DNA from: Kordia sp039026955
GTDB lineage: Bacteria > Bacteroidota > Bacteroidia > Flavobacteriales > Flavobacteriaceae
Direction of reading: 5' to 3'
DNA length: 64,000 nucleotides
NCBI GenBank assembly: GCA_039026955.1
Contig: JBCCLH010000011.1
Coordinates: 1-64,000 of the forward strand
The notes under the pieces are model-generated. The model had not been told where the DNA came from and searched no databases. It saw only the letters and a list, made by a program, of their open reading frames with translations. Shown one piece after another: positions 1-8,712 of the stretch. The translations under genes and the position numbers were made by a program. The first letter of the stretch is position 1, and the number at the start of each line of letters is the position of its first letter.

Positions 1-68
1 CGGATTTTTAAAAAATGACGTAATTTTTAACAGCTTTAAAAAAATTTGAGGTGTTTTTTAAAAATCCG
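1..68. repeat. 15-bp perfect inverted repeat at left edge
   Basis: Bases 1-15 and 54-68 are exact reverse complements (cggatttttaaaaaa and ttttttaaaaatccg) around a 38-base AT-rich loop. It lies downstream of the minus-strand gene ending at 202. It could be a terminator-like hairpin or the end of a dispersed palindromic element continuing to the left. The window edge prevents a decision. Confidence 0.4.
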
Positions 69-201
69 TCATTAAAAAGTCAGGAAAAGATTGATTTTTA
101 GGAAAATATGAGCTGCTTCTGTTTTATAAATCTTCAAACATAAAGCAATTTTAACTGTCTATTTGTGAATCTTGATTTCTTACCGTAAAGAATATATTAT
201 T

Positions 202-1368
202 TCATTTTTTAAAATTATACACTCTTAAATTTCCATTCCAAAATAACAAGTCAAATGACGCATCTGATTTTGGACGAAGCATAAAATATTGCTCAATTTC
301 TTGTACATAAAAGTAATTCAGATGTACTAGCAAATTTCGTATGGCAAAGGGTTCGTTATCAAATTGGATATACGACACATTTTTGTCGTGAATAATTTCT
401 AATGTTTCTTGCATATATTCATACGTTCCTGCTTTTAAGCGAACTCTTTTTTTGTGAAAACGACTAATCAGTGTGTCTAAAAACAGCAAACGAAACTTCC
501 ATTTAGGTCTTACATCAGAGAAATACGCTTGTATTTTTGAAAAGAAACCTTGCGTTCTAAAGCTATATTCGTCAATATGATAAGTGGAAGGAATGGTGTT
601 CCATGCTTTTTTCTTGGAGAATATATTTTTCTTATAATCTGCCAAGTGATACATCATCACTTCATACTCATTTTTATACGTAAGCTTCCCATTGTCGTAT
701 TTAATTGTTCCCGGCGTGCCTTCAATCGAAAAGAATTCAAACTGTGAATTTACAGTGTCTTTATTTTTTTCTAAAAGATGATGTAGCGTTTCATATTCAC
801 AATCGGTGTCTAAAATATTCATACCATTGATGACTTCATCGTAAAATCCGCCACATTCTTCAAAAAGTAAATTGTGTGGCGTATCAAAAATCATCTCAAA
901 GTCTTTGCTTTTACGAAACAGCGTATTCATTTTTTCGGTATTACGAAACAGTGCGTAAAACCCAGAAGGATACGAAGGTTTCACAGAAACATAATCATAT
1001 TGCGCTAAAGTATCTTCATCATGAAAAGCCCTGAGATTGCCATAAATAATATCAATATCGGAATATCCCCAAAAATCATACTCTGTTAAATATTCTGAGA
1101 AAATCACACCAAATGCAGGTCGCAAATCACACATTTTATATCCGTTGGGAATGTTTACTTTGTAATTTAATTTCTCTGAGGCCAACTCGTTAAAACGCGC
1201 AATAGAAAAATCAAAAAAAGAAATGTTCGGATAGTCTGTTTTTGAAGGCTTGTGATCCATAAAAAACAAAAAATCAATATTTGGGTTGTTTTGGCAGCTT
1301 TTGTAGAAAAAATCAAAATACCAAGGTGGTTTTCCAAAGAAGAAAACGATAATAGCAACTTTTTTCAT
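202..1368 (-). CDS. DUF6625 family protein, glycosyltransferase-like
   Basis: A 388-residue protein with no signal peptide. It opens with a hydrophobic beta-strand-like stretch (KKVAIIVFFFGK), as in nucleotide-sugar enzymes. The central block (KMCDLRPAFG, then DFWGYSDIDIIYGNL at about residues 95-115) matches what I know of DUF6625 proteins, which occur in capsule and surface-polysaccharide clusters. The DID triplet resembles the metal-binding DxD of GT-A glycosyltransferases, but activity is inference. It stands alone on the minus strand, divergent from the RemB-like gene about 300 bases away. The start is the only ATG at the head of the frame. Confidence 0.75.
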   Translation of the reverse strand: MKKVAIIVFFFGKPPWYFDFFYKSCQNNPNIDFLFFMDHKPSKTDYPNISFFDFSIARFNELASEKLNYKVNIPNGYKMCDLRPAFGVIFSEYLTEYDFWGYSDIDIIYGNLRAFHDEDTLAQYDYVSVKPSYPSGFYALFRNTEKMNTLFRKSKDFEMIFDTPHNLLFEECGGFYDEVINGMNILDTDCEYETLHHLLEKNKDTVNSQFEFFSIEGTPGTIKYDNGKLTYKNEYEVMMYHLADYKKNIFSKKKAWNTIPSTYHIDEYSFRTQGFFSKIQAYFSDVRPKWKFRLLFLDTLISRFHKKRVRLKAGTYEYMQETLEIIHDKNVSYIQFDNEPFAIRNLLVHLNYFYVQEIEQYFMLRPKSDASFDLLFWNGNLRVYNFKK

Positions 1369-1667
1369 TAGGTAATTTTTTTGAAAAGTATCTTGTGCTC
1401 AGTTTTTTTACTAGATGCTACACGGATACTTTTTGTAATTTTATGTTGGTAATTTAGACATAAATATAGCTGTTTTTCAATGGATGTTTCCAACAAATTG
1501 TAAAATTTTACACCAGAACGAAGTCATCGTATTCATATCAGATTTGCAACACGATTTTTGTGAAATTTGATAAATAATCCCCAATAATTCATGTTTGCAC
1601 TTATTTTTAAATCAATAGACCAGTTTCTGTAAAATATACTATCTTTCGGATTCATAAATCCTCAAAT
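1369..1667. other. Divergent intergenic region
   Basis: About 300 AT-rich bases between two divergent genes. A TATCTTTC box at 1640-1647, close to the Bacteroidota -7 consensus TAnnTTTG, could serve the RemB-like gene starting at 1668, but I see no clear TTG box at the right distance. No small gene or repeat was recognised. Confidence 0.4.
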
Positions 1668-3779
1668 ATGAAGCGACTCAAAGCGTCCATATACCTACTT
1701 GTATCTTTTGCATTTCAAATAGCATTCGGGCAAACCTCTACTAGCGATTATGAAAAGTATCCTGTATTTGCAGAATGTGAAAATGTAGTCATTGCCGAAC
1801 TTGAAAATTGCTTCAATACCACATTGCGTATGTTTATTAAAGACAACTTTAAAGAACCGGAAATTGTTGCTAAAGAAAACTATCAAGGGGAATTGGTCGT
1901 ATTATTTGAAGTCACTAAAGAGGGAAAATTTAAAGTTCTCTATGTCGATGCCGTATATGAAGATTTAAAAACTGAAATAAAACGTGTATTTGGGCTATTG
2001 CCTACGGTAAAACCATCTACCTACAGCGGAAAACCTGCGTATGTTCAATTTACACTGAAATTAGCAATTCCTTTAGAAAGTATAGAAGCAATTGAACCAC
2101 CCAAAACACTCGAAGAAAAAGAAAACGAACTAGAAGCCGCTGCCAAAACGGAATTTGATGCCGTAAATGAAGAACTAGAACCGTATGAGGACGAATTGTA
2201 TGCGAGCAACCTAAACATTCCGCTGTCACACGATATGTATTCGTATTTTGATCGTCAAATGAATTTGGTTGGAACGAACAGTCACACCGCATCCAAACCA
2301 TTTTTATACAGCAATGTTTCGGGGTATTACGATTTTAATGCACAACAAACAAAACTCAAAAAAGATGCATCTTCTTGGTTTGGGCGTAAGTTGTGGAACG
2401 AACACATGGTGACTGTGAAAGGAAAAAACTATTGGTTTACTATTGATCCTATTGTCGATTTGCAACTCGGTGGACATACAGATAGCGAAGTAGATTACAC
2501 CTACAACAATACCAGAGGTGTGCAAGTACAAGCTGGTTTGGGCAAAGGATTTAACTTTTCAGCGACGGTTTTTGAAAGTCAAGGACGATTTGCAGACTAT
2601 TTTAACAGATATGCAGAAAGTATTCGTCCGGCAGGAGGAAATCCCGCGATCATTCCTGGGCGTGGAATTGCCAAAGAATTCAAAACCGATGCGTACGATT
2701 ATCCAGTCGCAGAAGGCTATATTTCGTATTCGCCTAGTAAAACCTTCAATGTGCAATTTGGACACAGCAGAAACTTTATCGGTGACGGATATCGTTCGTT
2801 ATTTGTAAGTGATGTGGTGAGTCCGTATCCGTATTTAAAGCTAAATACTTCTTTCTGGAAAATAAAATACACCAATACCTGGATGTGGCTGCGCGATGTG
2901 CGTCCAGAAGTAACAGAAGATGGAGCGTTCTTAACCAAATACATTGCGAATCATTACTTAAGCTGGAACGTTTCTAAAAAGTTGAATATTGGCTTTTTTG
3001 AATCGGTGATTTGGAAAAATGACAACAACCGCGGATTTGATGTAAACTATGTAAATCCTGTGATTTTTTACCGTGCGATTGAGTTTTCTACAGGTTCGCG
3101 GGCAGGAAATGCATTGGTAGGACTGAGCTCAAAATACAAGTGGAATGACAATGTGAATTTTTATGGGCAGTTTATTTTGGATGAATTTTCTTTGAATGAC
3201 ATTCGCGAGGGCAATCAAAGTTGGAAAAACAAATTTGGTTTTCAGTTGGGCGCGAAATACTATAATGCTTTCAAAGTAGACAATCTATTGTTGCAAATGG
3301 AGTACAATCAAGTGCGTCCGTATACCTATTCGCATAACGAAGTAGCTACAAATTACGGACATAACAATCAATCATTAGCGCATTTATGGGGTGCCAACTT
3401 TCGTGAAGTTATTGGTATTGCACGTTACAATTACAAGCGTTGGTACGGAAGTGCAAAACTCATCTACGGACAGCGTGGTTTGGACTTTGATCCAGCCGTA
3501 GATGCTGCGAGTTATGGAAGCAACATCTTTATTGATAATGACGATAGAGTAGGCGATACAGGCATCGAATTATTACAAGGGAACAAAACAAATGTCTTTA
3601 TTGGCGATTTAAACTTGGGCTACATCATCAATCCGAAAACCAATCTAAAAATCTTTGCAAACGTCACCTACCGAAGCTTCAACCCTGATGCCAATACGGA
3701 AGTAGATTTCAAAGAAAATACGACTTGGATTAATCTCGGAATTCGCACAGATATATTTAATTGGTATTTCGATTTTTAA
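1668..3779 (+). CDS. remB: RemB-like gliding motility / Wzi-like outer-membrane protein
   Basis: 703 residues with a Sec signal peptide (hydrophobic core at about 7-20, FGQ cleavage). Residues about 30-135 resemble a TonB-C-like fold (GELVVLFEVTKEGKF). A variable acidic linker follows. Residues about 190-703 are rich in aromatic, alternating strands (for example the GYISYSPSKTFNVQFGHSRN area), typical of an outer-membrane beta-barrel of the capsule-assembly Wzi type, and the chain ends in Phe. This length and order match the protein called RemB in flavobacterial gliding work. In that literature RemB is a cell-surface motility protein. Assignment is by overall resemblance only; Wzi family is the alternative. 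Monocistronic. Confidence 0.6.
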   Translation: MKRLKASIYLLVSFAFQIAFGQTSTSDYEKYPVFAECENVVIAELENCFNTTLRMFIKDNFKEPEIVAKENYQGELVVLFEVTKEGKFKVLYVDAVYEDLKTEIKRVFGLLPTVKPSTYSGKPAYVQFTLKLAIPLESIEAIEPPKTLEEKENELEAAAKTEFDAVNEELEPYEDELYASNLNIPLSHDMYSYFDRQMNLVGTNSHTASKPFLYSNVSGYYDFNAQQTKLKKDASSWFGRKLWNEHMVTVKGKNYWFTIDPIVDLQLGGHTDSEVDYTYNNTRGVQVQAGLGKGFNFSATVFESQGRFADYFNRYAESIRPAGGNPAIIPGRGIAKEFKTDAYDYPVAEGYISYSPSKTFNVQFGHSRNFIGDGYRSLFVSDVVSPYPYLKLNTSFWKIKYTNTWMWLRDVRPEVTEDGAFLTKYIANHYLSWNVSKKLNIGFFESVIWKNDNNRGFDVNYVNPVIFYRAIEFSTGSRAGNALVGLSSKYKWNDNVNFYGQFILDEFSLNDIREGNQSWKNKFGFQLGAKYYNAFKVDNLLLQMEYNQVRPYTYSHNEVATNYGHNNQSLAHLWGANFREVIGIARYNYKRWYGSAKLIYGQRGLDFDPAVDAASYGSNIFIDNDDRVGDTGIELLQGNKTNVFIGDLNLGYIINPKTNLKIFANVTYRSFNPDANTEVDFKENTTWINLGIRTDIFNWYFDF

Positions 3780-3802
3780 CGTTTACGTTCCGTTTTTTTT
3801 AC

Positions 3803-3810
3803 TACATTTG
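3803..3810 (+). promoter_or_regulatory. TAnnTTTG -7 box
   Basis: TACATTTG fits the Bacteroidota sigma-A -7 consensus and lies 68 bases before the ATG of the small membrane protein at 3878. No clear TTG box was seen 19-21 bases upstream. Confidence 0.35.
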
Positions 3811-3877
3811 TTAAACCCTTGAAAAAAATTAACCACAAGATCCCCCAAGTCTTGTTTGCCCAAATTTTAATTACAGA

Positions 3878-4081
3878 ATGATTAAGCCATTACTCATCTT
3901 ATGCCTCGTTTTACCATTTTTGTATCTAGGATACAAATCACTTGATTTAGCCGTCTACAAGCGACAAAAAAAGTCTAGCTACGGCGTCAAAGAATCTCCA
4001 GTTTTTCTAATCGGACTCGTAATGTTTGTGTTAGCGGGGATTATTATTGCCAATTATAAAACATTGTTAGGGGTTTTGTAG
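3878..4081 (+). CDS. Small two-helix membrane protein, unknown function
   Basis: 67 residues. Hydrophobic segments at about 2-22 (PLLILCLVLPFLYLGY) and 43-64 (FLIGLVMFVLAGIIIANY) flank a basic stretch (YKRQKKSSYG), giving two membrane helices with a positively charged loop. I do not recognise the family. It follows the RemB-like gene by about 100 bases with its own candidate -7 box, so it may be transcribed separately. Confidence 0.6.
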   Translation: MIKPLLILCLVLPFLYLGYKSLDLAVYKRQKKSSYGVKESPVFLIGLVMFVLAGIIIANYKTLLGVL

Positions 4082-4215
4082 GCTTCAATACCCGATTTCA
4101 TAGAACATTTACCGAAAAATTAATCCATTACACTATATAGGACTTTAGTGCTGTTTTGATATTCCTATTGTTGAATTCGTATAATTTCAATCCGCGTGAT
4201 CGTCCTTGGTTAATA

Positions 4216-4451
4216 ATGTGAGTTCGACATAAGAAATTATCAAATTACTCGTAATTGACTAAAAAATAGATATTTGTCAGTTCGAGCATTATCGCAGATA
4301 ATGAGCGAAGCTCACGAGAACACTAATAAAGTTAAAATTTCGATTGAATCTCGTGAGCTTCGCTCGGTGCTTTCAGCAATGCTCGATTTGACAATTTATG
4401 TAAGTTTTTGACTATTATATATTTAACAAAATAGTTATATCGAACTCACGT
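4216..4451 (+). repeat. Palindromic element family A, copy 1
   Basis: 236 bp bounded by near-perfect terminal inverted repeats (left gtgagttcgacataag, right ttatatcgaactcac). The interior holds a long imperfect hairpin: AGCGAAGCT pairs with AGCTTCGCT and CTCACGAGA with TCTCGTGAG. It is closely similar along its whole length to copy 3 (60844-61057, opposite orientation) and more distantly to copy 2 (54308-54558). Flanks TTAATA and TACATA could be an eroded 6-bp target duplication. No coding capacity, so it is MITE-like. It fills most of the gap upstream of ctaB. Confidence 0.8.
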
Positions 4452-4527
4452 TACATACGCTTTCTTTCCCAAGAAAAAACAGAAAGTCAATAACGAATTA
4501 GAAAAGTGCTAAAACCTTTGAAAATCA

Positions 4528-4558
4528 TTGCATACAAATGAATTGTACTTTATCTTTG
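4528..4558 (+). promoter_or_regulatory. Promoter of the ctaB operon
   Basis: TTG (4528-4530), 20 bases, then TATCTTTG (4551-4558): a good match to the Bacteroidota TTTG/TAnnTTTG promoter. The expected transcript start is just before the ATG at 4578. Confidence 0.65.
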
Positions 4559-4577
4559 CAAGAATATAGCAAGGTTG

Positions 4578-5489
4578 ATGAAAACAGCATTGAACACACT
4601 CAAAAAAACATATTCATTTGCTTCAATATTTGAAGACTTCAAACAGCTCACAAAAGTTGGATTAGCCCTAAGCGTAGTCTTCTCTTCATTGGCAGGATAT
4701 TTACTCGCTGTAGGAGCAGATGGATTCAGTTTCAAAATACTTGGTTTACTCGCTTTAGGCGGGTATTTTATGGTAGGCGCATCGAATGCATTCAATCAAA
4801 TCATTGAACGTGATTTAGATGCGATGATGGATCGCACCAAAAACCGACCAATTCCTTCCGGACGCATATCGGTAACAACGGCTTTTATTATCGCAGCATT
4901 GTTTACAATTTTAGGAATTGGGATACTGTATATTATCAATCCAAGAACGGCCATGTTTGGCGCAATATCTATCTTTTTATATACTTGTGTGTACACGCCT
5001 TTAAAAACCAAAACACCTTTAGCAGTATTCGTTGGAGCTTTTCCAGGTGCCATTCCATTTATGTTAGGTTGGGTTGCTGCTACAAATCAATTCGGGATTG
5101 AGCCAGGAATTCTATTTATGATTCAATTTTTTTGGCAATTTCCACATTTTTGGGCGATTGGCTGGTTTTTATTTGACGATTACAAAAAAGGAGGATTTTT
5201 TATGCTGCCTACCGGAAAAAGAAACAAAGCAACTGCATTGCAAATCATCATGTATACCGCTTGGTTGATTTTAATATCCATATTTCCAGTTTCTGGACTT
5301 ACAGGCGACTTGCGACTATCTGTTGTAGCGGCTGTGTTGGTATTCATAGCAGGAATTGGATTGTTATACTTTGGTATCCGATTGTACAAAAATATGGATA
5401 GACAATCTGCAAAAGCATTGATGTTGGCAAGTGTTGGATATATCACCTTAATGCAAATAATATTTGTGGTAGATAAATTTTTACAATAA
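4578..5489 (+). CDS. ctaB: Heme O synthase (protoheme IX farnesyltransferase)
   Basis: UbiA-family prenyltransferase of 303 residues that transfers farnesyl to heme B for heme-copper oxidases. The first Asp-rich motif NAFNQIIERDLDAMMD with following RTKNRPIPSG (about residues 74-96) is diagnostic, and a second polar loop is at WAIGWFLFDDYKKGG. About nine hydrophobic helices are visible. The frame can be extended to a TTG three bases upstream, but the ATG at 4578 is preferred. It is followed after three bases by an oxidase subunit III gene, so it heads a respiratory-assembly operon. Subunits I and II are not in this window. Confidence 0.95.
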   Translation: MKTALNTLKKTYSFASIFEDFKQLTKVGLALSVVFSSLAGYLLAVGADGFSFKILGLLALGGYFMVGASNAFNQIIERDLDAMMDRTKNRPIPSGRISVTTAFIIAALFTILGIGILYIINPRTAMFGAISIFLYTCVYTPLKTKTPLAVFVGAFPGAIPFMLGWVAATNQFGIEPGILFMIQFFWQFPHFWAIGWFLFDDYKKGGFFMLPTGKRNKATALQIIMYTAWLILISIFPVSGLTGDLRLSVVAAVLVFIAGIGLLYFGIRLYKNMDRQSAKALMLASVGYITLMQIIFVVDKFLQ

Positions 5490-5492
5490 ACT

Positions 5493-6074
5493 ATGGATTT
5501 AACGCAAGGAACATTTCAGGAGAAGAAAGATAGATCGAGGAAGATGATGTTATGGTTTGCTATGATTAGCATGTTTATGACGTTTGCTGGACTTACAAGT
5601 GCATACATTGTGAGTCAAGAGCGTCCAGACTGGCTAGAAAATCTTGTGTTACCAATTGCATTCTTCTACAGTACACTCGTTATTGTAGTGAGTAGTATTA
5701 CGTTTCATTTGGCAAAAGTAGCCATTCAAAAAGACGATAGACAAAAAACAAGTCTATTTCTATTACTTACCCTAGTACTGGCAATTGCGTTTGTAATTTT
5801 ACAATTTGCAGGGTTCAATGAAATCATCGCAAACAAGTATTTTTTTACAGGTGAATCTAGTACGGTTACATCCTCTTTTATCTATATCATTACAGGAGTG
5901 CATTTATTGCACGTCGCAGCAGGTATAATCATATTATTAGTCGTAATTTATAATCATTTTAAACAAAAGTACAAACAAGGGCAAACACTTGGTTTAGAAC
6001 TAGGTGCAATGTTTTGGCATTTCCTAGATGTACTGTGGGTATTCTTGTTTTTATTTTTATATTTCTTATCATAA
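5493..6074 (+). CDS. Heme-copper oxidase subunit III family protein (short form)
   Basis: 193 residues with five hydrophobic helices. Conserved features include RKMMLWFAMISMF near the start and the closing motif GAMFWHFLDVLWVFLF, characteristic of cytochrome c/quinol oxidase subunit III. It starts three bases after ctaB and precedes a second, longer subunit III gene. The short protein lacks the extra first helices of seven-helix subunit III. The pair is a usual arrangement in flavobacteria. Confidence 0.9.
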   Translation: MDLTQGTFQEKKDRSRKMMLWFAMISMFMTFAGLTSAYIVSQERPDWLENLVLPIAFFYSTLVIVVSSITFHLAKVAIQKDDRQKTSLFLLLTLVLAIAFVILQFAGFNEIIANKYFFTGESSTVTSSFIYIITGVHLLHVAAGIIILLVVIYNHFKQKYKQGQTLGLELGAMFWHFLDVLWVFLFLFLYFLS

Positions 6075-6084
6075 GAAAAAAATG

Positions 6085-6092
6085 TAAATTTG
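6085..6092 (+). promoter_or_regulatory. Possible internal -7 box
   Basis: TAAATTTG in the 46-base gap before the second subunit III gene fits TAnnTTTG, but no TTG box lies at the proper distance. Weak candidate for an internal promoter. Confidence 0.25.
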
Positions 6093-6120
6093 AACAATTT
6101 TTTAAAAATGTAATCTTTTT

Positions 6121-7206
6121 ATGGAAGCTACTGTTTCAAGTACAGGCACAGAAGACAAAGTTTGGGGAGGCGGAAATAAACCGCTAGGAGCAAGCTATGG
6201 AAAAATGATGATGTGGTTCTTCATTTTGTCCGATGCATTAACATTTTCAGGATTCCTAGCTGCATATGGATTCTCAAGATTTAAGTTTATTGATTCTTGG
6301 CCAATTGCAGACGAAGTGTACAATCACTTTCCGGGAACACACGGTGATAATCCGATGTATTTCGTGGCATTAATGACCTTTATCTTAATTGCGTCTTCGG
6401 TAACGATGGTATTGGCAGTAGATGCAGGACATCACAATAATAAAAAGAAAACAACATTCTACATGTTCCTTACAATTATTGGAGGAGCAATTTTCCTCGG
6501 TTCACAAGCTTGGGAATGGACAAACTTTATCAAAGGGTCATACGGAGCATTGGAAACAAAAGGTGGACAAATTTTGCAATTTGTAGATACTAAAACCACA
6601 GCAGACGATCCTAAGATGTATCGTGTTTCTGTAGAAGACTTCGCAACAGCTTCACCAAAAGAAAGAGCGCAACACGCAAGTAGAGAAGGACTTTGGTATG
6701 TATCTGAGTCATCCTTACCAACATATTCTGTACAAGATGTAATTGATGGATTCAATGCACAGCCAACTTATGCAGTTCGTACACAGGAAATCATTCCAAA
6801 TGTAGCAGCATTGAAAGCTTCAGACAATCCAGCTGATATAGCAGAAGCAGAGCGTTTTGAAAAAATGTATATCAACGCAGATCATAAAGGTCATAAAGGA
6901 ATATTGACACGTGCAGAATCTGAAAAAGCTTTAAAAGATGCAGTAACTTATGTAAAAGGTGCAAACTTGGTTCACAACGAATACGGAAACAGATTATTTG
7001 GAGATTTCTTTTTCTTCATCACAGGTTTCCACGGATTCCACGTATTTTCAGGAGTAGTGATTAATGTAATTATTTTCTTCAATATCATATTAGGAACATA
7101 TGATCGAAGAAAGAACAACTACGAAATGGTAGAGAAAGTAGGACTCTATTGGCACTTTGTCGATTTAGTTTGGGTATTCGTATTTACATTCTTCTACTTA
7201 GTTTAA
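6121..7206 (+). CDS. Cytochrome c oxidase subunit III with large loop insertion
   Basis: 361 residues. N-terminal helices (GKMMMWFFILSDALTFSGF, then a helix at FVALMTFILIASSVTMVL and one at FYMFLTIIGGAIFLGSQ) and C-terminal helices (FFFFITGFHGFHVFSGVVI and GLYWHFVDLVWVFVFTFF) match subunit III, including the HGFHVFSG and YWHFVDLVW motifs. Between them, about residues 140-290 form a hydrophilic insert not present in the usual 260-residue family, probably exposed on one face of the membrane. It is 46 bases after the short subunit III gene and 29 before the subunit IV-like gene. Confidence 0.9.
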   Translation: MEATVSSTGTEDKVWGGGNKPLGASYGKMMMWFFILSDALTFSGFLAAYGFSRFKFIDSWPIADEVYNHFPGTHGDNPMYFVALMTFILIASSVTMVLAVDAGHHNNKKKTTFYMFLTIIGGAIFLGSQAWEWTNFIKGSYGALETKGGQILQFVDTKTTADDPKMYRVSVEDFATASPKERAQHASREGLWYVSESSLPTYSVQDVIDGFNAQPTYAVRTQEIIPNVAALKASDNPADIAEAERFEKMYINADHKGHKGILTRAESEKALKDAVTYVKGANLVHNEYGNRLFGDFFFFITGFHGFHVFSGVVINVIIFFNIILGTYDRRKNNYEMVEKVGLYWHFVDLVWVFVFTFFYLV

Positions 7207-7235
7207 TAAAAATATAAAAGAAATTATTATATATC

Positions 7236-7637
7236 ATGGCACACGATCACGACGCACACATTGAGCACAAATTAGCCATATTCAGAGGAAGACTTAAATT
7301 CAAGTCAAACGTTCAGAAAATTTGGGGCGTTTTAATTTTCCTTTCCATTGTAACAATCATTGAAGTTGTATTAGGTATTATAAAACCGCCTCTTTTGGTT
7401 GACAATTACTTCATCGGAATGAAATTGTTAAACTGGGTATTTATTATCTTAACGATTGTAAAAGCGTATTATATTGCATGGGACTTTATGCACTTGCGTG
7501 ATGAAAAGAGTTCATTACGTAGAGCGGTAGTTTGGACAGGTGTATTCTTAATTAGCTACTTAATCTTCATCCTTTTACAAGAAGGAACCTATATTGAAGA
7601 TGTAAAAACAAATGGATTCATAAAGTGGGATTTCTAA
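7236..7637 (+). CDS. Cytochrome c oxidase subunit IV-like membrane protein
   Basis: 133 residues with a His-rich N terminus (MAHDHDAHIEHKL) and three hydrophobic helices at about 30-52, 63-85 and 95-115. The KAYYIAWDFMHLRDE segment is typical of the small prokaryotic subunit IV (COX4 pro) family, which stabilises the oxidase. It is last in the ctaB-subunit III run and is followed by a strong terminator hairpin. Confidence 0.85.
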   Translation: MAHDHDAHIEHKLAIFRGRLKFKSNVQKIWGVLIFLSIVTIIEVVLGIIKPPLLVDNYFIGMKLLNWVFIILTIVKAYYIAWDFMHLRDEKSSLRRAVVWTGVFLISYLIFILLQEGTYIEDVKTNGFIKWDF

Positions 7638-7657
7638 AAAGCCACTACAAAACATAC

Positions 7658-7687
7658 AAAAGACAGTAATTTTTACTGTCTTTTTTT
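7658..7687 (+). terminator. Rho-independent terminator
   Basis: The stem AAAAGACAGT/ACTGTCTTTT closes on a short AT loop and runs into seven T. It ends the oxidase operon. Confidence 0.8.
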
Positions 7688-8010
7688 ATGCCTTTATTTT
7701 TGGGGAATGATCAAAGTAAAAGTTTCACTTAGAAGCTCAAAAAACACGTGTTAATTCTTTCTAAAAAAAGCAATCAAAAAGAAAAAATCAAAAGATTATC
7801 GTGGGTATTCGCCAACCGATTTCGTATTTTTGCACTGCAAAAGTTTTTATGGCGAAAAAGATAGGGAAACAACAAAATTTGATCGCTATTGAACTGATTA
7901 TAAACGTTAATACATAAAAATGAAACGCAGTAACTAAATTGTCAACTTTTATAAAAAAGGTACAAACAAAGCGTTCCATGTGATAAATAAAGAACATTAA
8001 TAGCGAACAC
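7688..8010. other. Intergenic region before the SCO operon
   Basis: About 320 bases. A TATTTTTG box (7825-7832) is followed 17 bases later by ATG (7849) opening a 22-codon frame (MAKKIGKQQNLI...). I cannot tell whether this is translated. The box may simply drive the operon starting at 8011 with a long leader. No repeat recognised. Confidence 0.35.
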
Positions 8011-8709
8011 ATGAAAAAGAAGATTATTTTAGGAATTCTATTCTTGTTACCAGTATCTATTGTATTACTTCTTCTTTTTACCAATCACAATTACAGACCG
8101 CTTCCAGTCATCAAAGAAAATGTTACCGAATTGGTGAATTACCAATCGTATGAAGCAAATGATTCGCTTCAATTTGAGGGAAAAATTACCATTCTAGGAT
8201 TCTTGGGAAGCGATTTGGAAAACAGAAAAATCAACGTACTAAACCTCAATCAAAAAATATACAAACGTTTCAGTGGATTTAAGCATTTTCAACTAGTCAT
8301 GTTGGTGTCGCCAGGACAAGATGAAGAAATTAAAAAGCTAAAGCAGGAAATCAGTCGCTTCGCAGACGAACTCAAATACTGGAACTTTGTTATTGTGGAA
8401 AAAGACGAATTGGAACGTATTTTTGAAGGCCTAGCATCTCCGCTACCGTTAGACGAAAAAGGCAGTTCAGAATTCATGTATATCATTGATAAAGACAAAA
8501 ACTTACGCGGACGTATTGACGATCGTACGGATGATGAAATAGAAGAGAAAGCAGCGCCGTATATGTTGCACGGTTACAATACCATCTTAATCTCTGAACT
8601 CTCTGGTAAAATGACGGATGACATTCGAATTCTCTTCAAAGAATATCGTGGCGGAAAAGGGAAAAATGACAACTCAGACGAACGCCGTAAAGAAGACTTG
8701 AAAAAATAA
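8011..8709 (+). CDS. Membrane-anchored thioredoxin-fold-like protein, SCO partner
   Basis: 232 residues with one N-terminal helix (IILGILFLLPVSIVLLLLF) and a periplasmic domain. The strand/helix order (GKITILGFLGSD, QLVMLVSPG, FMYIIDKDKNLRGRIDDR) resembles SCO/thioredoxin folds, but the domain has no Cys pair. It is three bases upstream of the true SCO gene, so it probably acts in the same copper or redox assembly step. The C terminus is highly charged. Function is inferred from context. Confidence 0.6.
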   Translation: MKKKIILGILFLLPVSIVLLLLFTNHNYRPLPVIKENVTELVNYQSYEANDSLQFEGKITILGFLGSDLENRKINVLNLNQKIYKRFSGFKHFQLVMLVSPGQDEEIKKLKQEISRFADELKYWNFVIVEKDELERIFEGLASPLPLDEKGSSEFMYIIDKDKNLRGRIDDRTDDEIEEKAAPYMLHGYNTILISELSGKMTDDIRILFKEYRGGKGKNDNSDERRKEDLKK

Positions 8710-8712
8710 AAC

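Noticed and set aside
3878..4081. Small membrane gene as a toxin of a type I system
   Set aside because: It has two helices and a charged loop rather than one short helix, and no antisense RNA promoter was seen. It is listed only as an unknown membrane protein.
7849..7917. 22-codon frame (MAKKIGKQQNLI) behind a TATTTTTG box
   Set aside because: Too short and without any recognised relative. Kept only as a note in the intergenic entry.
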